NCBI GenBank assembly: GCA_003527225.1
Contig: DPXQ01000092.1
Coordinates: forward strand, 1 to 6,854
Length of the DNA: 6,854 nucleotides
DNA from: Rhizobium sp.
Lineage (GTDB): Bacteria; Pseudomonadota; Alphaproteobacteria; Rhizobiales; Rhizobiaceae
Direction of reading: 5' to 3'
Shown here: piece after piece, positions 6,269 through 6,854 of the stretch
Layout of the letters: every line of letters begins with the position of its first letter
How positions within the stretch are numbered: position 1 is the first letter of the stretch
Translations under genes and position numbers: made by a program
The notes under the pieces: generated by a model
Database searches by the model: none
What the model was told of the DNA's origin: nothing
Seen by the model: only the letters and a program-made list of their open reading frames with translations

Positions 6269-6326
6269 GCATCCGGGCCCGGATGCTTCGAGGCCCTCGC
6301 TGTGCTCGGGCACCTCAGCATGAGGG
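6269..6326. repeat. 18-bp perfect palindrome followed by a CCTCA/TGAGG hairpin
   Basis: GCATCCGGGCCCGGATGC (6269-6286) is perfectly self-complementary. It is followed by TTCGAGGCCCTCGCTGTGCTCGG-type sequence and the hairpin CCTCA-GCA-TGAGG (6313-6325). This combination resembles a repeat very common between genes in Rhizobiales, whose false translation reads like LRCPSTARASKHP. Family membership is from memory. Confidence 0.5.
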
Positions 6327-6348
6327 GGACATGGGCTGGCCGCTTGTC

Positions 6349-6374
6349 CCTTCTCCCCGCCTGCGGGGAGAAGG
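6349..6374. repeat. Palindromic repeat CCTTCTCCCC / GGGGAGAAGG
   Basis: A perfect 10-bp stem (6349-6358 with 6365-6374) closes a GCCTGC loop. It shares its CTCCCCGC / GCGGGGAG core with the hairpin at 6551-6574, so the two look like copies of one repeat type. There is no adjacent T-run, so it is not a standard terminator. Confidence 0.6.
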
Positions 6375-6550
6375 TACCGGCAGGCGGATGAGGGCGCCCG
6401 CCGAGGGCAGCCGTCCGAGGGACCGGCGGCACAACGGTAGCCCTCACCCTGAGGCGGGAGCGAAAGCGACCCTCGAAGGGCGGGGGCGGATGGAGGGCCG
6501 CCCCTCACCCTCATCTACGCGAGGCGAGGGAGAATCGCCCCTCACCCCGC

Positions 6551-6574
6551 CCTCTCCCCGCAAGCGGGGAGAGG
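6551..6574. repeat. Palindromic repeat CCTCTCCCCGC / GCGGGGAGAGG
   Basis: Perfect 11-bp arms (6551-6561 and 6564-6574) are separated by AA. It is a second copy of the CTCCCCGC / GCGGGGAG repeat type seen at 6349-6374, about 200 bases away, and is preceded by one of the three CCCTCACCC motifs. Confidence 0.6.
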
Positions 6575-6663
6575 GAGACGAAAGGCTGCAGCAAGTTCCT
6601 TTTCCCCAGCTCCGGCAGGGCCATCGGATATGGAACCGACGGCGGCGCGGCATTCTGAACCTT

Positions 6664-6757
6664 CCCCCTTGTGGGTAGGGTGGTCGGCAGGCGGGAGCGG
6701 TTTTGCTGCTGAGCGAAGCCCCCTCCCCACAAGGGGGAGGGGCTCCACCTGCCGACC
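6664..6757. repeat. Composite repeat with two interleaved inverted repeats
   Basis: CCCCCTTGTGGG (6664-6675) is the inverse of CCCACAAGGGGG (6726-6737), and GGTCGGCAGG (6682-6691) is the inverse of CCTGCCGACC (6748-6757). The order is A-B-A'-B', so the two stems cannot form together as a simple nested hairpin. A third, local stem of 9 bp (6720-6728 with 6734-6742, loop ACAAG) competes with the first. The CCCC-TTGTGGG core resembles rhizobial intergenic mosaic-type elements. Confidence 0.55.
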
Positions 6758-6819
6758 CATGCCTTCATATGCGATTGCTCCGTAGCCCTGGGGCATATTC
6801 CCCTCGTCCCTCCCCGGGT

Positions 6820-6854
6820 CTATAGAGACGCCAGGACATCGGCGGGGGCTTTGA
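6820..6854 (-). CDS. Possible 3' tail of a gene entering from the right
   Basis: Reading the minus strand from the right edge, one frame gives KAPADVLASL and then TAG (6820-6822), which looks like a plausible protein C-terminus just before the repeat region begins. Only eleven codons are visible, too few to identify or to prove coding. The sequence after the stop has a GGGG-CATATT-CCCC inverted repeat but no T-run, so no terminator is claimed. Confidence 0.25.
   Translation of the reverse strand, partial: KAPADVLASL

Larger units (their letters stand above)
6097..6854. other. Repeat-rich intergenic region with no convincing complete gene
   Basis: This roughly 750-base stretch before the YcaQ-type gene holds many G/C-rich palindromes. 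Both strands give long open frames, but their translations are Arg/Pro/Gly/Ser-rich with phrases such as SPRKRGEG and PACGER that are typical products of rhizobial intergenic repeats, not of proteins. The motif CCCTCACCC occurs three times in direct orientation (6441-6449, 6502-6510, 6539-6547). The promoter of the YcaQ-type gene must lie somewhere in its left part but was not recognised. Confidence 0.7.

Noticed and set aside
6118..6796. Several 70-260 codon open frames on both strands in the repeat region
   Set aside because: Their products are Arg/Pro/Gly/Ser-rich translations of palindromic repeats, with no conserved protein pattern.

Overview
The window looks like a chromosomal piece of an alphaproteobacterium, most likely a Rhizobiales member (Rhizobium/Agrobacterium/Shinella/Mesorhizobium-like). 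The grounds are high GC with strong third-position bias in the main genes, the gene families present, and an intergenic stretch packed with the G/C-rich palindromic repeats typical of that order. Species is not resolved.

Layout, left to right. (1) Bases 1-385, minus strand: the 5' part of an unrecognised protein gene that runs off the left edge. (2) 565-2959: a divergent pair, an EamA/DMT-type membrane transporter (minus) and a MocR-type regulator (plus; GntR winged helix fused to an aminotransferase-like domain). The 94-base gap between them carries a strong inverted repeat with 10-bp arms plus an extra half-site one helical turn away, the likely operator. (3) 3006-4288: three small minus-strand accessory genes: an Imm40-like immunity gene broken by an in-frame TAA, a YCII/YciI-like protein, and an RraB-domain protein that appears to start with a signal peptide. 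This block looks less G/C-rich than its flanks. (4) 4472-6096: a two-gene minus-strand operon, a YcaQ-type DNA interstrand-crosslink glycosylase followed after 14 bases by a GNAT acetyltransferase. (5) 6097-6854: about 750 bases with no convincing complete gene, a mosaic of palindromic repeats; the last 35 bases may be the 3' tail of another minus-strand gene.

How the parts fit: the MocR regulator probably controls the divergent transporter, and perhaps itself, in response to an amino-acid, amine or vitamin-B6-like ligand. The YcaQ-GNAT pair suggests DNA-alkylation repair coupled to small-molecule or protein acetylation. The accessory block resembles leftover polymorphic-toxin immunity cargo. 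I found no convincing new multi-gene system. The points most worth a second look are the decayed immunity gene, the apparently exported RraB-domain protein, the operator architecture and the dense repeat mosaic. No tRNA, rRNA, CRISPR array or transposase is visible.
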